Shown: positions 8,854-17,781, numbered from the stretch's first letter. The stretch is DNA of 41,263 nt from an uncultured Alteromonadaceae bacterium (GCA_913056495.1 CAJXMO010000030.1:1-41263), one strand, 5' to 3'. Notes: generated by a model not told the origin, from the letters alone. Made by a program: numbers and translations.

Positions 8854-9528
8854 ATGGATATTTTAATCATGGAAAGTGACCGGGCATTTAACGGGCAATT
8901 AGTTAAAGCATTAAAACAACAGGGCAATGAGGCTACATGTGTTGAAAAAATTGAAGCCGGATTAAATCTGGCATTGTCGGAACCATTCGATTTTATATTA
9001 ATTGGCTCGGCCGAATTAAATGCTGGTGATATTTTTCAACTGAAGCAAATTCCGTTAAATCAGGAAACACCTGTTATGGTGCTTTCAGACAATCAGTCGG
9101 TCGATAAACGAATCGATGCTTTCAAACATGGCGCGGATGACTTTTTGATAAAACCCGTTAACTTATCTGAATTATTTGTCCGAATGGATGTCATTCTTAG
9201 ACGTTATCAAGGCACTCATCCTAAAGCGTCATCAGTGCTCAGCGCAGGAAAACTGACGCTACACAAAGCGAGCCAAAGTATTGCCTATGCGGATTATGAG
9301 TTAAATATTACACCGATACAGTTCCGTTTATTATGGCAGTTAGTCCAAAACCGCCATCAGGTTTTGAGTAAACCTTTTTTATATCAGACGGTACTGGGCC
9401 GTTCTTTTTCTCCGGATGACAGAAGTCTGGATATGCATTTAAGCCGAATCCGCAAAAAATTAATATCAAAAGGCATGTCTCCCGGGCGTTTAACCACAGT
9501 TCATGGCAAAGGTTATCGTTTTTCCTGA
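8854..9528 (+). CDS. OmpR/CpxR-like response regulator lacking the phosphoacceptor Asp
   Basis: Receiver domain (residues about 1-115) followed by a winged-helix Trans_reg_C domain (about 130-224). The DNA-binding part resembles CpxR (VLGRSFSPDDRSLDMHLSRI). In the receiver the acidic pocket E7/D9, the switch serine S78 and the lysine K100 are present, but the residue where the phosphorylated Asp belongs is glycine: FDFILIG, G51. The protein is therefore unlikely to be switched by a standard histidine kinase, and none is encoded nearby. I start at ATG 8854 (MDILIMESD); an in-frame TTG at 8845 has AAAAGG four bases upstream and is an alternative. A Fur-like box lies 53 bases upstream, and it is first in the probable operon with DUF2218 and speA. 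Confidence 0.88.
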   Translation: MDILIMESDRAFNGQLVKALKQQGNEATCVEKIEAGLNLALSEPFDFILIGSAELNAGDIFQLKQIPLNQETPVMVLSDNQSVDKRIDAFKHGADDFLIKPVNLSELFVRMDVILRRYQGTHPKASSVLSAGKLTLHKASQSIAYADYELNITPIQFRLLWQLVQNRHQVLSKPFLYQTVLGRSFSPDDRSLDMHLSRIRKKLISKGMSPGRLTTVHGKGYRFS

Positions 9529-9584
9529 ACAAACCATTCAGATTTTAGGTTGTGCGATAAACGTTAAATAAATAAGAGGTAATG

Positions 9585-9917
9585 ATGAGTGTGATAAGTC
9601 AGGTACAGGCCGAGCACAAAAGCCCTTTCATGGCAGTGGCTAGTGTTCAGCATATTGATGGTCGGAAAATGATCCACAGATTGTGCAAACATTTTTCACA
9701 TAAGATAGATGCCGGTTGGAATGACAATCAGGGTTATATTGAATTTGCGATGGGGGTTTGTGATATGTCGGCTGATGAACAAGCGATCCACTTGCATTGT
9801 GGTAGTGGCTCTCAAGCTGAACTGGATGAAATTGTTGACTGTATTAATGTACATTTTCAACGATTTGCCAAAAGCTTTGATTTTACCCTGCATTGGAACT
9901 ATAACCATAAGTCATGA
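9585..9917 (+). CDS. DUF2218 family protein
   Basis: Small cytoplasmic protein of 110 residues. The core RLCKHFSHKI, the later G.IEFA.G.C-type strand and the C-terminal pattern ending near HWNY are typical of DUF2218. The biochemical role of the family is not known to me. It begins 56 bases after the response regulator and overlaps speA by ATGA, so it is almost certainly translated with speA. Two adjacent ATGs occur at 9582 and 9585; AGAGGT ends at 9580, so the second gives the better spacing. Its place between a Fur-like box and the spermidine genes suggests an iron-linked role, which is inference only. Confidence 0.8.
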   Translation: MSVISQVQAEHKSPFMAVASVQHIDGRKMIHRLCKHFSHKIDAGWNDNQGYIEFAMGVCDMSADEQAIHLHCGSGSQAELDEIVDCINVHFQRFAKSFDFTLHWNYNHKS

Positions 9918-11845
9918 TTAAAAATAAATTTAAACAAAATTCGATTCCCTGGAGTATTGAACAAGCGAACAAAACGTACGGCATTGAACACTGGAGTAAC
10001 CACTATTTTTCAATTGATTATAATGGTGACCTGATTGTCAATAATCCGAATACGCTCAAAGCAAGTCCGGTATCCCTAAAAACCATTATTGATGGCATGC
10101 GCGAGCGAGAACTGGAAATGCCGGTGCTGCTGCGCATTGAAAATATACTCGATGAAAGCATTCGCTTATTAAATGAATCTTTTCGTCAGGTCATTGATAA
10201 AGTTGGTTATCAAAACCGGTATCAGGGTGTTTATCCGATAAAAGTAAACCAGCAGGCACAAATTGTTGAAGAAATTGCACAATTTGGCGCTCAGTATCAA
10301 CATGGATTTGAAGTCGGCAGTAAAGCCGAAATGATAGCTGCATTATCCACATTAGAAACATCCGGCAGTTTGATTATCTGTAATGGTTATAAAGACCAGG
10401 AGTTTATTGAACTCGGTCTGGAAGCCAACAAGCTCGGTTATAAATGTTTTTTTGTCATTGAAACCTTAACTGAATTACCAATTATTGTTGAACGTAGTCA
10501 GTCGCTTGGAATTCGTCCGCATATTGGCGTGCGCGCTAAAATGACGACTAAAGTGAGCGGACACTGGGGCGCCACCAGTGGCGATCGCAGTGTATTTGGT
10601 TTGTCGTCCAGTCAGTTGATTTATGTCGTTGATTATTTGAAGCAACATCAAATGCTGGATTGTCTTGAGTTACTGCACTGTCATTTAGGTTCACAAATTC
10701 CGAATATTCATGATATCCGAAGTGGTGTATTAGAAGCCTGTCGCTATTATTCTGATTTGTGTAAAGAAGGTGCACAGCTTGATTTTATTGATTTAGGAGG
10801 CGGCTTAGCGGTAGACTATACCGGTCGACAATCTGCAAATGGTCAAAGCCGTAATTACTCACTCAATGAATATTGTGAAAACATAGTTGATACGATAAAA
10901 ACGACACTTGACCAACAAGGTTTATCGCATCCTGTAATCGTCACAGAATCAGGTCGGGCTGTTGTTGCTTATACCTCAGTGCTTTTATTCAATATTTTGG
11001 ATGTGGTTCACTTTGAACCGCCAAATATGCCGGAGCCGGGCGATAATCAGCACCAGTTAATAAAAAACATGCGCGAAATTCTGACTTACCTGAAGCCACA
11101 ACGCATTCAGGAATGTTTTAATGACGTTCAGTTTTACCGTGATGAAATACACGAATTATTTAAGCGTGGTCAAATTGATTTGCGAATGCGCTCCGTTTCA
11201 GAAACACTTTATTTTTGCATACTGCATCGAATAAAAGCGGTATTAGCCGAAATGGAAAGGGTACCTGAAGCGCTTGAAGGATTGACGGAATCACTGGCTG
11301 ATATTTATTATGGTAACTTTAGTTTATTTCAGTCATTGCCGGATAGCTGGGCAATTGACCAGTTATTTCCGATTATGCCGGTTCATCGACTTAACGAGGC
11401 TCCGACTCGTCGGGCGATTCTGGCTGATATCACCTGTGACTGTGATGGAAAAATTGAACGTTTTGTGGTGGAAGGTCAGGAATCCCGGACCCTGCCACTT
11501 CATGAGATAAAACCCGAAGAAGATTATTATTTGGGTGTATTTCTGGTGGGTGCATATCAGGAAACATTGGGCGATCTCCATAATTTATTTGGTGATACTA
11601 ATGTGGTCAGTGTGCGCTTAAATGCTGAGGGTGGTTTCGATTTTGTGAAAGAAGTTCACGGCGATTCCATTGAAGACGTTTTGAGTTATGTGGAATATCA
11701 ACCTTATGACATCAAAAAACGTTTTCGTAATAAGGTTGAAGCTGCTGTTCGTGAAGGCCGTATCAGTGCTAAAGAGCGACAACAGATGATCAATACCTTT
11801 AATGCGAGTATGCAGGGTTATACTTATTACGAGAAACCTCTTTAA
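9914..11845 (+). CDS. speA: Biosynthetic arginine decarboxylase SpeA
   Basis: PLP-dependent fold-III decarboxylase of 643 residues; E. coli SpeA has 658. It converts arginine to agmatine, the first step of the arginine route to putrescine. Visible hallmarks: PLP lysine K110 in GVYPIKVNQQ, the HCHLGSQ strand, the IDLGGGLAVDY phosphate-binding segment and the CDCDGKIE region near the C-terminus. The start overlaps the DUF2218 stop (ATGA). It is followed 35 bases later by carboxyspermidine dehydrogenase and then its decarboxylase, so three steps of an alternative spermidine pathway are grouped. Agmatine-to-putrescine enzymes (speB or aguAB) are absent here and must lie elsewhere. Confidence 0.96.
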   Translation: MIKNKFKQNSIPWSIEQANKTYGIEHWSNHYFSIDYNGDLIVNNPNTLKASPVSLKTIIDGMRERELEMPVLLRIENILDESIRLLNESFRQVIDKVGYQNRYQGVYPIKVNQQAQIVEEIAQFGAQYQHGFEVGSKAEMIAALSTLETSGSLIICNGYKDQEFIELGLEANKLGYKCFFVIETLTELPIIVERSQSLGIRPHIGVRAKMTTKVSGHWGATSGDRSVFGLSSSQLIYVVDYLKQHQMLDCLELLHCHLGSQIPNIHDIRSGVLEACRYYSDLCKEGAQLDFIDLGGGLAVDYTGRQSANGQSRNYSLNEYCENIVDTIKTTLDQQGLSHPVIVTESGRAVVAYTSVLLFNILDVVHFEPPNMPEPGDNQHQLIKNMREILTYLKPQRIQECFNDVQFYRDEIHELFKRGQIDLRMRSVSETLYFCILHRIKAVLAEMERVPEALEGLTESLADIYYGNFSLFQSLPDSWAIDQLFPIMPVHRLNEAPTRRAILADITCDCDGKIERFVVEGQESRTLPLHEIKPEEDYYLGVFLVGAYQETLGDLHNLFGDTNVVSVRLNAEGGFDFVKEVHGDSIEDVLSYVEYQPYDIKKRFRNKVEAAVREGRISAKERQQMINTFNASMQGYTYYEKPL

Positions 11846-11880
11846 ATAGTAAAAACAAAACTTTATAAAAGACAAATCTT

Positions 11881-13092
11881 ATGAGTAAAATTGTTATTAT
11901 AGGCGCTGGCGGTGTGGGCCAGGTTGTTGCGTTTAAATGTGCACAGTTACCAGAGGTATTTACTGACATTACATTGGCGAGTCGTACAGAAGCCAAATGT
12001 ATTGAAATTGCCGGTAAAATTAAGCAAACCTTAAATCGCGATATTGCAACCGCGCAGGTTGATGCAGACAATGTCCCTGAACTGGTTGATTTATTAAATA
12101 AAATTAAACCTGAGTTGGTCATAAATGTGGCTTTACCGTATCAGGATTTAACGATTATGGACGCCTGTTTAGAAGCGGGTGTTCATTATATGGATACGGC
12201 AAATTATGAGCCTTTAGATACTGCAAAATTTGAATACAAATGGCAGTGGGCTTATCAGGAAAAGTTTGAAAAAGCAGGCTTAATGGCTTTATTGGGTTCA
12301 GGATTTGATCCCGGCGCAACCAATATGTTTACTGCTTATCTGGCAAAACACTATTTCGATGAAATTCATACACTCGACATCATCGATGTGAATGGCGGCG
12401 ACCATGGTTATCCGTTTGCGACCAACTTTAATCCGGAAATTAATATTCGCGAAGTCACAGCCGAATGTCGCCACTGGGAAAACGGCGAATTTGTGACTAC
12501 CCCGGCAATGTCGCTTAAACAAAGTTTCACTTGTCCGGATGAAGTTGGCACATACAATATATATCGTATGTATCATGAAGAACTGGAATCTCTTACCAAA
12601 CATTTTCCGAGTCTGAAAAAGGCTCAGTTTTGGATGAGTTTCGGTGACAGTTATTTAAAACATCTTGAAGTATTAGGCAATGTCGGCATGACAGGCATTG
12701 AACCGGTTGAATTTCAGGGACAGTCAATTGTACCTATTCAATTCTTAAAAGCACTCTTACCGGATCCCTCTACATTAGGTCCGCGTACAAAAGGTAAAAC
12801 CTGTATCGGGTGTGTGGTTACTGGGATGAAAGACGGAAAAGAAAAAACCGTCTATTTATACAATATCAAAGATCATCAGGATTGTTATAGCGAAGTTCAG
12901 TCACAAGCGATTTCGTATACCACAGGGGTACCAGCGATGATTGGTGCTAAAATGATCCTTGAAGGCAACTGGAAACAAGCCGGCGTCTGGAATATGGAAC
13001 AGCTTGATCCGGATGCATTTATGGATGATATGCAAAAATATGGCTTACCTTGGAAAGTCATTGAAGAACCAGACTTTGATTTATTGAAATAG
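11881..13092 (+). CDS. Carboxynorspermidine/carboxyspermidine dehydrogenase (saccharopine dehydrogenase family)
   Basis: Saccharopine-dehydrogenase-family protein of 403 residues with an N-terminal NAD(P)H Rossmann motif, GAGGVGQV at residues 8-15. Members next to nspC-type decarboxylases reductively condense aspartate semialdehyde with putrescine or diaminopropane to give carboxyspermidine or carboxynorspermidine. The neighbouring arginine decarboxylase points to putrescine and hence spermidine, because no diaminopropane-forming enzyme is present. It lies 35 bases after speA, and a weak hairpin separates it from the decarboxylase gene. Which polyamine is made cannot be decided from sequence alone. 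Confidence 0.92.
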   Translation: MSKIVIIGAGGVGQVVAFKCAQLPEVFTDITLASRTEAKCIEIAGKIKQTLNRDIATAQVDADNVPELVDLLNKIKPELVINVALPYQDLTIMDACLEAGVHYMDTANYEPLDTAKFEYKWQWAYQEKFEKAGLMALLGSGFDPGATNMFTAYLAKHYFDEIHTLDIIDVNGGDHGYPFATNFNPEINIREVTAECRHWENGEFVTTPAMSLKQSFTCPDEVGTYNIYRMYHEELESLTKHFPSLKKAQFWMSFGDSYLKHLEVLGNVGMTGIEPVEFQGQSIVPIQFLKALLPDPSTLGPRTKGKTCIGCVVTGMKDGKEKTVYLYNIKDHQDCYSEVQSQAISYTTGVPAMIGAKMILEGNWKQAGVWNMEQLDPDAFMDDMQKYGLPWKVIEEPDFDLLK

Positions 13093-13104
13093 TCTGATGT
13101 ATTT

Positions 13105-13137
13105 TAGGGTGGGTGAGTGAATCCTCGCGCCACCCTA
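13105..13137 (+). terminator. Hairpin between carboxyspermidine dehydrogenase and decarboxylase genes
   Basis: Arms TAGGGTGG and CCACCCTA (8 base pairs) separated by 17 bases. There is no long T-run after it, so it may attenuate or stabilise the message rather than stop transcription. Confidence 0.4.
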
Positions 13138-13188
13138 TTATTGCCCACCGCTCATATAACTTGCTTATAGCTCAATCATATTTTGCCC

Positions 13189-14358
13189 ATGATAAATAGT
13201 AAAACTTTTCACCAATTTGATCCTAACCTTGTCCCATCGCCCTGTTATGTGGTGGATGAAGTGGTGATTGAAAATAATTTAAAAACGCTAGACTATGTAC
13301 AGCAGCAGTCAGGCGCTAAAATACTCTTGGCGTTAAAAGCTTTCTCTATGTTTAGTTTAGCGCCACTTATCAATCGATATTTAAAAGGAACCTGTGCCAG
13401 CGGTTTGCACGAAGCCTTATTGGGTAGAGAAGAATTTGGTGGCGAAGTCCATACTTTTAGCGCCGCCTATACTCAGGCTGATTTGACTCGTATTTTAGCG
13501 ATATCAGATCATGTTGTGTTTAACTCGATTGGTCAGTGGCAACGATTTCAGCCTCTGATTCAGGCAGAAAAAGCGAAACGTCCTGAAATAGAGTTTGGGT
13601 TAAGAGTGAATCCCTTACATTCTGAAGGGGCAGAGCCTATTTACGATCCCTGTGCGCCCGGCTCACGCTTAGGCATTCCATTTCCAAATATTCAACAAGC
13701 TTCTCTTGAAGGCATCAGCGGTCTTCACTTTCATACTCTGTGTGAGCAAGGATTTGATCCGTTAGCGCGCACGCTAGATGTCATTGAGCGTGAATTGGGG
13801 GATATTTTACCAAACCTAAAATGGGTAAACTTTGGTGGCGGTCATCATATCACCAAACCGGATTATGATGTTGAAGGTTTGATTACCAGAATTAAATCCT
13901 TTCAGGAAAAATATGGTGTTCAGGTTTATTTAGAACCCGGTGAAGCCATTGCCATTCACAGTGGTGTATTAGTCAGTGAAGTGCTGGATTTAACGCATAA
14001 CGCCATGGATTTAGCGATTCTGGATTGTTCTGCAACCTGTCATATGCCGGATACCATAGAAATGCCATATCGGGCTGAAATCCTGGATGCAGGTACAGCA
14101 AATGAATATTCGTATACTTATCGGTTAGGCGGCCAAACTTGTCTGGCAGGTGACGTGATGGGTGATTATTCTTTTAAACATCCATTGCAAATTGGCCAGC
14201 GTATTATGTTTGATGATATGTCGCACTATACTATGGTTAAAACAACCACATTTAATGGTATCGGCTTACCGTCTATTGCTATTTGGAATTCAGAAACTAA
14301 TCAATTAAAGCTTATTAAATCATTTGATTATCAGGATTTTAAGCAAAGACTCTCTTAA
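13189..14358 (+). CDS. nspC: Carboxynorspermidine/carboxyspermidine decarboxylase
   Basis: PLP-dependent fold-III (alanine-racemase type barrel) decarboxylase of about 389 residues, related to diaminopimelate decarboxylase and the NspC family. The PLP lysine is in ALKAF near K50; HFHTLCEQ, NFGGGHH and the CSATCHMPD segment are family features. It removes the carboxyl group of carboxy(nor)spermidine to release (nor)spermidine, completing the pathway of the two preceding genes. I start at ATG 13189; a TTG six bases earlier is in frame. No strong ribosome-binding site is visible for either. A perfect bidirectional terminator follows. Spermidine made here is a building block of petrobactin, whose genes lie on the other side of the divergent promoter. 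Confidence 0.93.
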   Translation: MINSKTFHQFDPNLVPSPCYVVDEVVIENNLKTLDYVQQQSGAKILLALKAFSMFSLAPLINRYLKGTCASGLHEALLGREEFGGEVHTFSAAYTQADLTRILAISDHVVFNSIGQWQRFQPLIQAEKAKRPEIEFGLRVNPLHSEGAEPIYDPCAPGSRLGIPFPNIQQASLEGISGLHFHTLCEQGFDPLARTLDVIERELGDILPNLKWVNFGGGHHITKPDYDVEGLITRIKSFQEKYGVQVYLEPGEAIAIHSGVLVSEVLDLTHNAMDLAILDCSATCHMPDTIEMPYRAEILDAGTANEYSYTYRLGGQTCLAGDVMGDYSFKHPLQIGQRIMFDDMSHYTMVKTTTFNGIGLPSIAIWNSETNQLKLIKSFDYQDFKQRLS

Positions 14359-14380
14359 TGTGTAAATTGTCTTAACGTTA

Positions 14381-14412
14381 AAAATAAGGGGGATCATGAT
14401 CCCCCTTATTTT
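14381..14412. terminator. Bidirectional terminator between convergent polyamine and PepSY operons
   Basis: A perfect 32-base palindrome with arms AAAATAAGGGGGATCA and TGATCCCCCTTATTTT, flanked by A-rich and T-rich runs on its two sides. It lies between convergent nspC and the DUF1624 gene and can serve both strands. Confidence 0.93.
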
Positions 14413-14421
14413 TTATTAAAT

Positions 14422-15498
14422 TTATTGTGTTTGAACTGTTAATTTACGCTGACTTTTGAATACCCAGAATCTTGTTCCCAGATCTGAGAGCAGCAGCATA
14501 ACCAGCATGGCTGCAACGGTTTGGCTAAATGAAAGTTGTTGCGATCCGAGCATCATTAACCCCCAACCAATGAATAACCATTGAACAATATAGAGTTTTG
14601 TGACTTGGTTACTCCAGAAATAGAGTAGGTTAAAGACCGGATTAGCCGGTATTTTGATAACCATAAAATGACAAATACCCAGCCAGCTTAATACAAATCC
14701 TGAACTCATCAAGATAGCGCCGGGCCCACTTCGCATAATATCACCGAAATGATAGTTAATATTGCTCAGGGCAAGCAAACCACCGCTTATCATTAATATC
14801 GTGCCAGCGAAAAAACTCTGTTTAAACAGTCGAGTTTTATCTGCAGACTGCTTGAGCCAATACCCGAAAGCCATGCCAATAAACGGGTAGCTGAGCCATG
14901 GCAGCAGTGGAAACATAGCGCCATTATCCGGATGTCCGATAAAGAGTTTTAATACCTGATTGACAATCCAGGAATCGGTTTTAATATCCCACAGCCAAGG
15001 AGACATAAACGCAATGATAATCGCTATAAAAACCCATATTCTGGGCTCGGCAATCATGCGTTGGCTCAATAGGCAGATTGCATAAGCGAGCCCGGCAAAC
15101 TGTAGCACATCAACAATTAATAACTCAGTTAAAGGTGTGTAGCCCCCCAGTTGCTGATAACTCACCAGCCCCATTTCCAGTGAAAGCCACATGGGTAAGC
15201 TACCTCTGGCCAAATTCAGCAAATATCCGAGCATAAACAGATAAACTGCGCGGCGTAAGCCTTTTTGCAGATTGTTGTGTTTGGTATAGGTTATAAATAC
15301 ACCCATTATAAATACAAATACCGGAGCCGCGGGCCAACTGCCGAGCGCTTCAATCAGGATACCGAAAAGGTTGTCCTGTACTTGTGGCTGACCATAAAAA
15401 ATCAGCACATGAATAAGCACCATAAATAAAATCGCCAATCCCCGAGCGAGATCAAAAGCGCCCATTCGCTCTATCTTTTGAGTATCGGTTTTTATCAT
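14422..15498 (-). CDS. DUF1624/HGSNAT-like membrane acyltransferase-like protein
   Basis: Polytopic membrane protein of 358 residues with about ten hydrophobic segments. The N-terminal FDLARGLAILFMVLIH is the signature of the DUF1624 / heparan-alpha-glucosaminide N-acetyltransferase-like group and related acyltransferases. Its start overlaps the stop of the PepSY gene by four bases, so it is the last gene of the TonB-receptor operon. Substrate is unknown. Placement at the end of a siderophore-uptake operon raises the possibility that it modifies a siderophore or a degradation product, but this is only inference; many such genes act on cell-envelope sugars. Confidence 0.75.
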   Translation of the reverse strand: MIKTDTQKIERMGAFDLARGLAILFMVLIHVLIFYGQPQVQDNLFGILIEALGSWPAAPVFVFIMGVFITYTKHNNLQKGLRRAVYLFMLGYLLNLARGSLPMWLSLEMGLVSYQQLGGYTPLTELLIVDVLQFAGLAYAICLLSQRMIAEPRIWVFIAIIIAFMSPWLWDIKTDSWIVNQVLKLFIGHPDNGAMFPLLPWLSYPFIGMAFGYWLKQSADKTRLFKQSFFAGTILMISGGLLALSNINYHFGDIMRSGPGAILMSSGFVLSWLGICHFMVIKIPANPVFNLLYFWSNQVTKLYIVQWLFIGWGLMMLGSQQLSFSQTVAAMLVMLLLSDLGTRFWVFKSQRKLTVQTQ

Positions 15499-17066
15499 GA
15501 TTCTATGCCCATTTCGTCTTTAGCTTGATTCGATTGAGTCAATATTGAATGTTTTGATTGGTATTTGTATCTGGCAAAAATCAGACAGAATGCACTGACC
15601 AATAAACTAACCAGATTAATTAAAATCAGATTATGTAAATTGCCCAGAGTGGGTTTATTGCTTAAAATCAGAGCCGTGTCATAAAGTGGCGCGATGGCAA
15701 ATAAGAAAGCTGAAGCAATCGCCTGCTGGACCATGACTTGGGTGGCGCATTTATGCCATAAGGCATGAACAAAAGAGATTAAGAGGCCGCTTGAAAATAT
15801 TACCGGAAGCGCCTCTCTTTGAGCAAATGCATCAGGCAAAATGCGGGCAGCGGCAAAACATAGGCCGACCGCGATTAAGACACCGACTGATAAACCTAAG
15901 GTCATTGCCCGCACAACATTAAAGCTTTGCTGACTTTGTTTTCGGTTAGTGGATCGCTTTTCGAGCCAGATTAAATTACCGGACAAAATAAGATAGCAGC
16001 AGCCCAGTCCGAGCAGAAAGTAGATAAACTGCAAAGTGATACCGCCGAAACTGCCGTAGTGTAATTGCTTAAATATGTGGTAACTTGCCTGAACCGGATT
16101 ATCGAGTACATGTTCCGCCTGATAATTAAGATAATTATCAAGCGGATAGTCTATGGTTAAGCGCTCACTCACGTGTCGGGTATCGACTAAACGTAACTGC
16201 ATTTGTGCATGTTGATCGCCAAATCCCCAAAACTTAGCCAGATAAACTTTAGCGCCGGGTAACGCCTGATTTGCATGTTCAACCGCTAAATCAATGTTTT
16301 GCCAGTTCATGGGATGACCACTCGGTTCTGGTAAAGCGGGTACGTCAAAGCCACTGACTTGAGACAAGGCTTGAAGATCGCCCTGAAAGACCAACTCACT
16401 GAAGCTGGTTTGATATAAAATGCTTAAATTAAAGACGATGCCTGTCAGCGCGTACATGAGTGTATAAGGTAAAGATGTGACCCCAATCAGGTTGTGTCCG
16501 TCCAGATACATGTCTTTACGCTTTTTCAGCCGATACTGAAAAAAGTTTTTGAAGAGTTTTTTAAGATGGATCAGTATACCGCTGATGATAATGACAAAAA
16601 ATAAAACGGAGACAATACCCACAATTTCGGTTCCAAACGGAATATTTAAGTCGATATGTAGCTTGTAGAGAAACTCAGCAAGATAATAAGGGGCTTTTGT
16701 AGCGCTTAACGCTTCTCCGGTTGCCGGATCAAAATAAAGTGCATGCCGCTTGTGATGACCGTTGGGTGTTTCAGTTGAAAAAAAAGCCCGGTAGCTGGGA
16801 TCACTTTCGGTTGGAAACAGTAATAAAACTCTATGATCAGCGGGAATATCATAGCCTTTATCCAGTATAATTTTACTGATTTGAGCAGGCGATAAGCTTA
16901 TTTCAGGTAACCCGGTTTGCTTATCGTGATAGCCTTCCCAAGCCAAAATTTCTTGTTTAAAAAACGAAAGTGTGCCACAAAAAAAGACGATCATCAGTGC
17001 GCCGGAAAGAATGAGTCCGAGCCAGCTGTGTGCATGGGTTAACTGTTTAAGCGTTTGTTTATTCAT
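15495..17066 (-). CDS. PepSY-associated TM protein, candidate ferric-siderophore reductase
   Basis: Inner-membrane protein of 523 residues: an N-terminal helix (about 15-37, with the HAHSWLGLILSG start typical of PepSY_TM proteins), a periplasmic PepSY region (about 45-150), further helices near 150-170 and 190-215, a second periplasmic part, then a C-terminal bundle of helices. Proteins of this family such as FpvG reduce ferric siderophores in the periplasm to release iron. It overlaps both neighbours by four bases (ATGA type), giving tight translational coupling with the DUF3649-like gene before it and the DUF1624 gene after it. Role in ferric-petrobactin reduction is inferred from the operon. 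Confidence 0.85.
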   Translation of the reverse strand: MNKQTLKQLTHAHSWLGLILSGALMIVFFCGTLSFFKQEILAWEGYHDKQTGLPEISLSPAQISKIILDKGYDIPADHRVLLLFPTESDPSYRAFFSTETPNGHHKRHALYFDPATGEALSATKAPYYLAEFLYKLHIDLNIPFGTEIVGIVSVLFFVIIISGILIHLKKLFKNFFQYRLKKRKDMYLDGHNLIGVTSLPYTLMYALTGIVFNLSILYQTSFSELVFQGDLQALSQVSGFDVPALPEPSGHPMNWQNIDLAVEHANQALPGAKVYLAKFWGFGDQHAQMQLRLVDTRHVSERLTIDYPLDNYLNYQAEHVLDNPVQASYHIFKQLHYGSFGGITLQFIYFLLGLGCCYLILSGNLIWLEKRSTNRKQSQQSFNVVRAMTLGLSVGVLIAVGLCFAAARILPDAFAQREALPVIFSSGLLISFVHALWHKCATQVMVQQAIASAFLFAIAPLYDTALILSNKPTLGNLHNLILINLVSLLVSAFCLIFARYKYQSKHSILTQSNQAKDEMGIES

Positions 17067-17329
17067 TTAGAAAAACCATAAAGTAGATAAGCCGCGCAGT
17101 AAAAAAAGAGGCTGGATACTGTAAACAGTGCGGATCTGAGCCATGCCTTATGAGTGGATGCTGCTGCATAACAGTAAGTCATTATCAGCGCCCAAGCTGG
17201 CGTTAATAGCAAAATGGCACAGCTAATCATAAGTGCGGTCAGTGCTGGGTAAATCAGACTGATTCCGGTTGGTATAAACAAGAGCACGCATAATCCGGCA
17301 ATCATACCGGCCAGTGTTTTATGCCACAT
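17063..17329 (-). CDS. Small membrane protein, DUF3649-like
   Basis: Protein of 88 residues with three hydrophobic segments (about 7-30, 32-52 and 65-85). Size, GLCVLLFIPTGISLIYP-type first half and placement just before a PepSY reductase fit the DUF3649 iron-uptake accessory family, but I recognise this by context and overall pattern, not by a decisive motif. It overlaps the preceding gene by 11 bases and the PepSY gene by four. Confidence 0.6.
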   Translation of the reverse strand: MWHKTLAGMIAGLCVLLFIPTGISLIYPALTALMISCAILLLTPAWALIMTYCYAAASTHKAWLRSALFTVSSLFFYCAAYLLYGFSK

Positions 17330-17669
17330 ACTGAATTCCCCGCGCTAAATAATGCAAAGTCACTGAACTGGCAAAAATAAACAAGGTACTTTGTTTTAAC
17401 CATTGTGGGTGATGAGCCAGCAACAGGATGCAAGCTGGCATGAGCAACATATTCATTAATAGCAGGCTTATCACGGCAACCAGTTGCGACCAGTCATGAC
17501 GGATGAGCCAAAAATAGCTAATCAAATTTAATACTAAAAAAGCCGTCCAGGCGATAGCGGGCGGAATTAATGCCTGTTTTTTAGTGTGATTAATCTGTTG
17601 TCTCGGACTGGCTGCATATACCAGCGCACAGCCTAACCAATAAAAGGGGATTAATATAAAAAATGCCAA
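17319..17669 (-). CDS. Small membrane protein, DUF3325-like, TTG start
   Basis: An ATG-started frame would begin at 17744, but that start lies inside the terminator hairpin of the receptor gene and adds a hydrophilic, non-family-like extension. A TTG at 17669 has a perfect AAGGAG six bases upstream, giving a 116-residue protein that starts at the first membrane helix (AFFILIPFYWLG). This length fits DUF3325-type proteins that accompany TonB receptors and PepSY reductases. Four hydrophobic segments are visible, with YAASPRQQ after the first. Family assignment is tentative; the start choice is well supported by the ribosome-binding site. Confidence 0.6.
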   Translation of the reverse strand: MAFFILIPFYWLGCALVYAASPRQQINHTKKQALIPPAIAWTAFLVLNLISYFWLIRHDWSQLVAVISLLLMNMLLMPACILLLAHHPQWLKQSTLFIFASSVTLHYLARGIQYVA

Positions 17670-17731
17670 GCTATGCTCCTTATATCTGACAGAATGGCTT
17701 ACATTTATTCGTTTAAAAGCAGGGATAAACC

Positions 17732-17769
17732 AAAATGGCGGCAACCGGACCGGTTACCGCCATTTTTTA
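17732..17769. terminator. Hairpin after the TonB-dependent receptor gene
   Basis: Arms AAAATGGCGGCAACCGG and CCGGTTACCGCCATTTT form a 17-base stem with one mismatch and a one-base gap at the centre. It begins 13 bases after the receptor stop codon. It probably reduces read-through into the small membrane genes, leaving the receptor more highly expressed. Confidence 0.75.
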
Positions 17770-17781
17770 CAGACTCAGATA

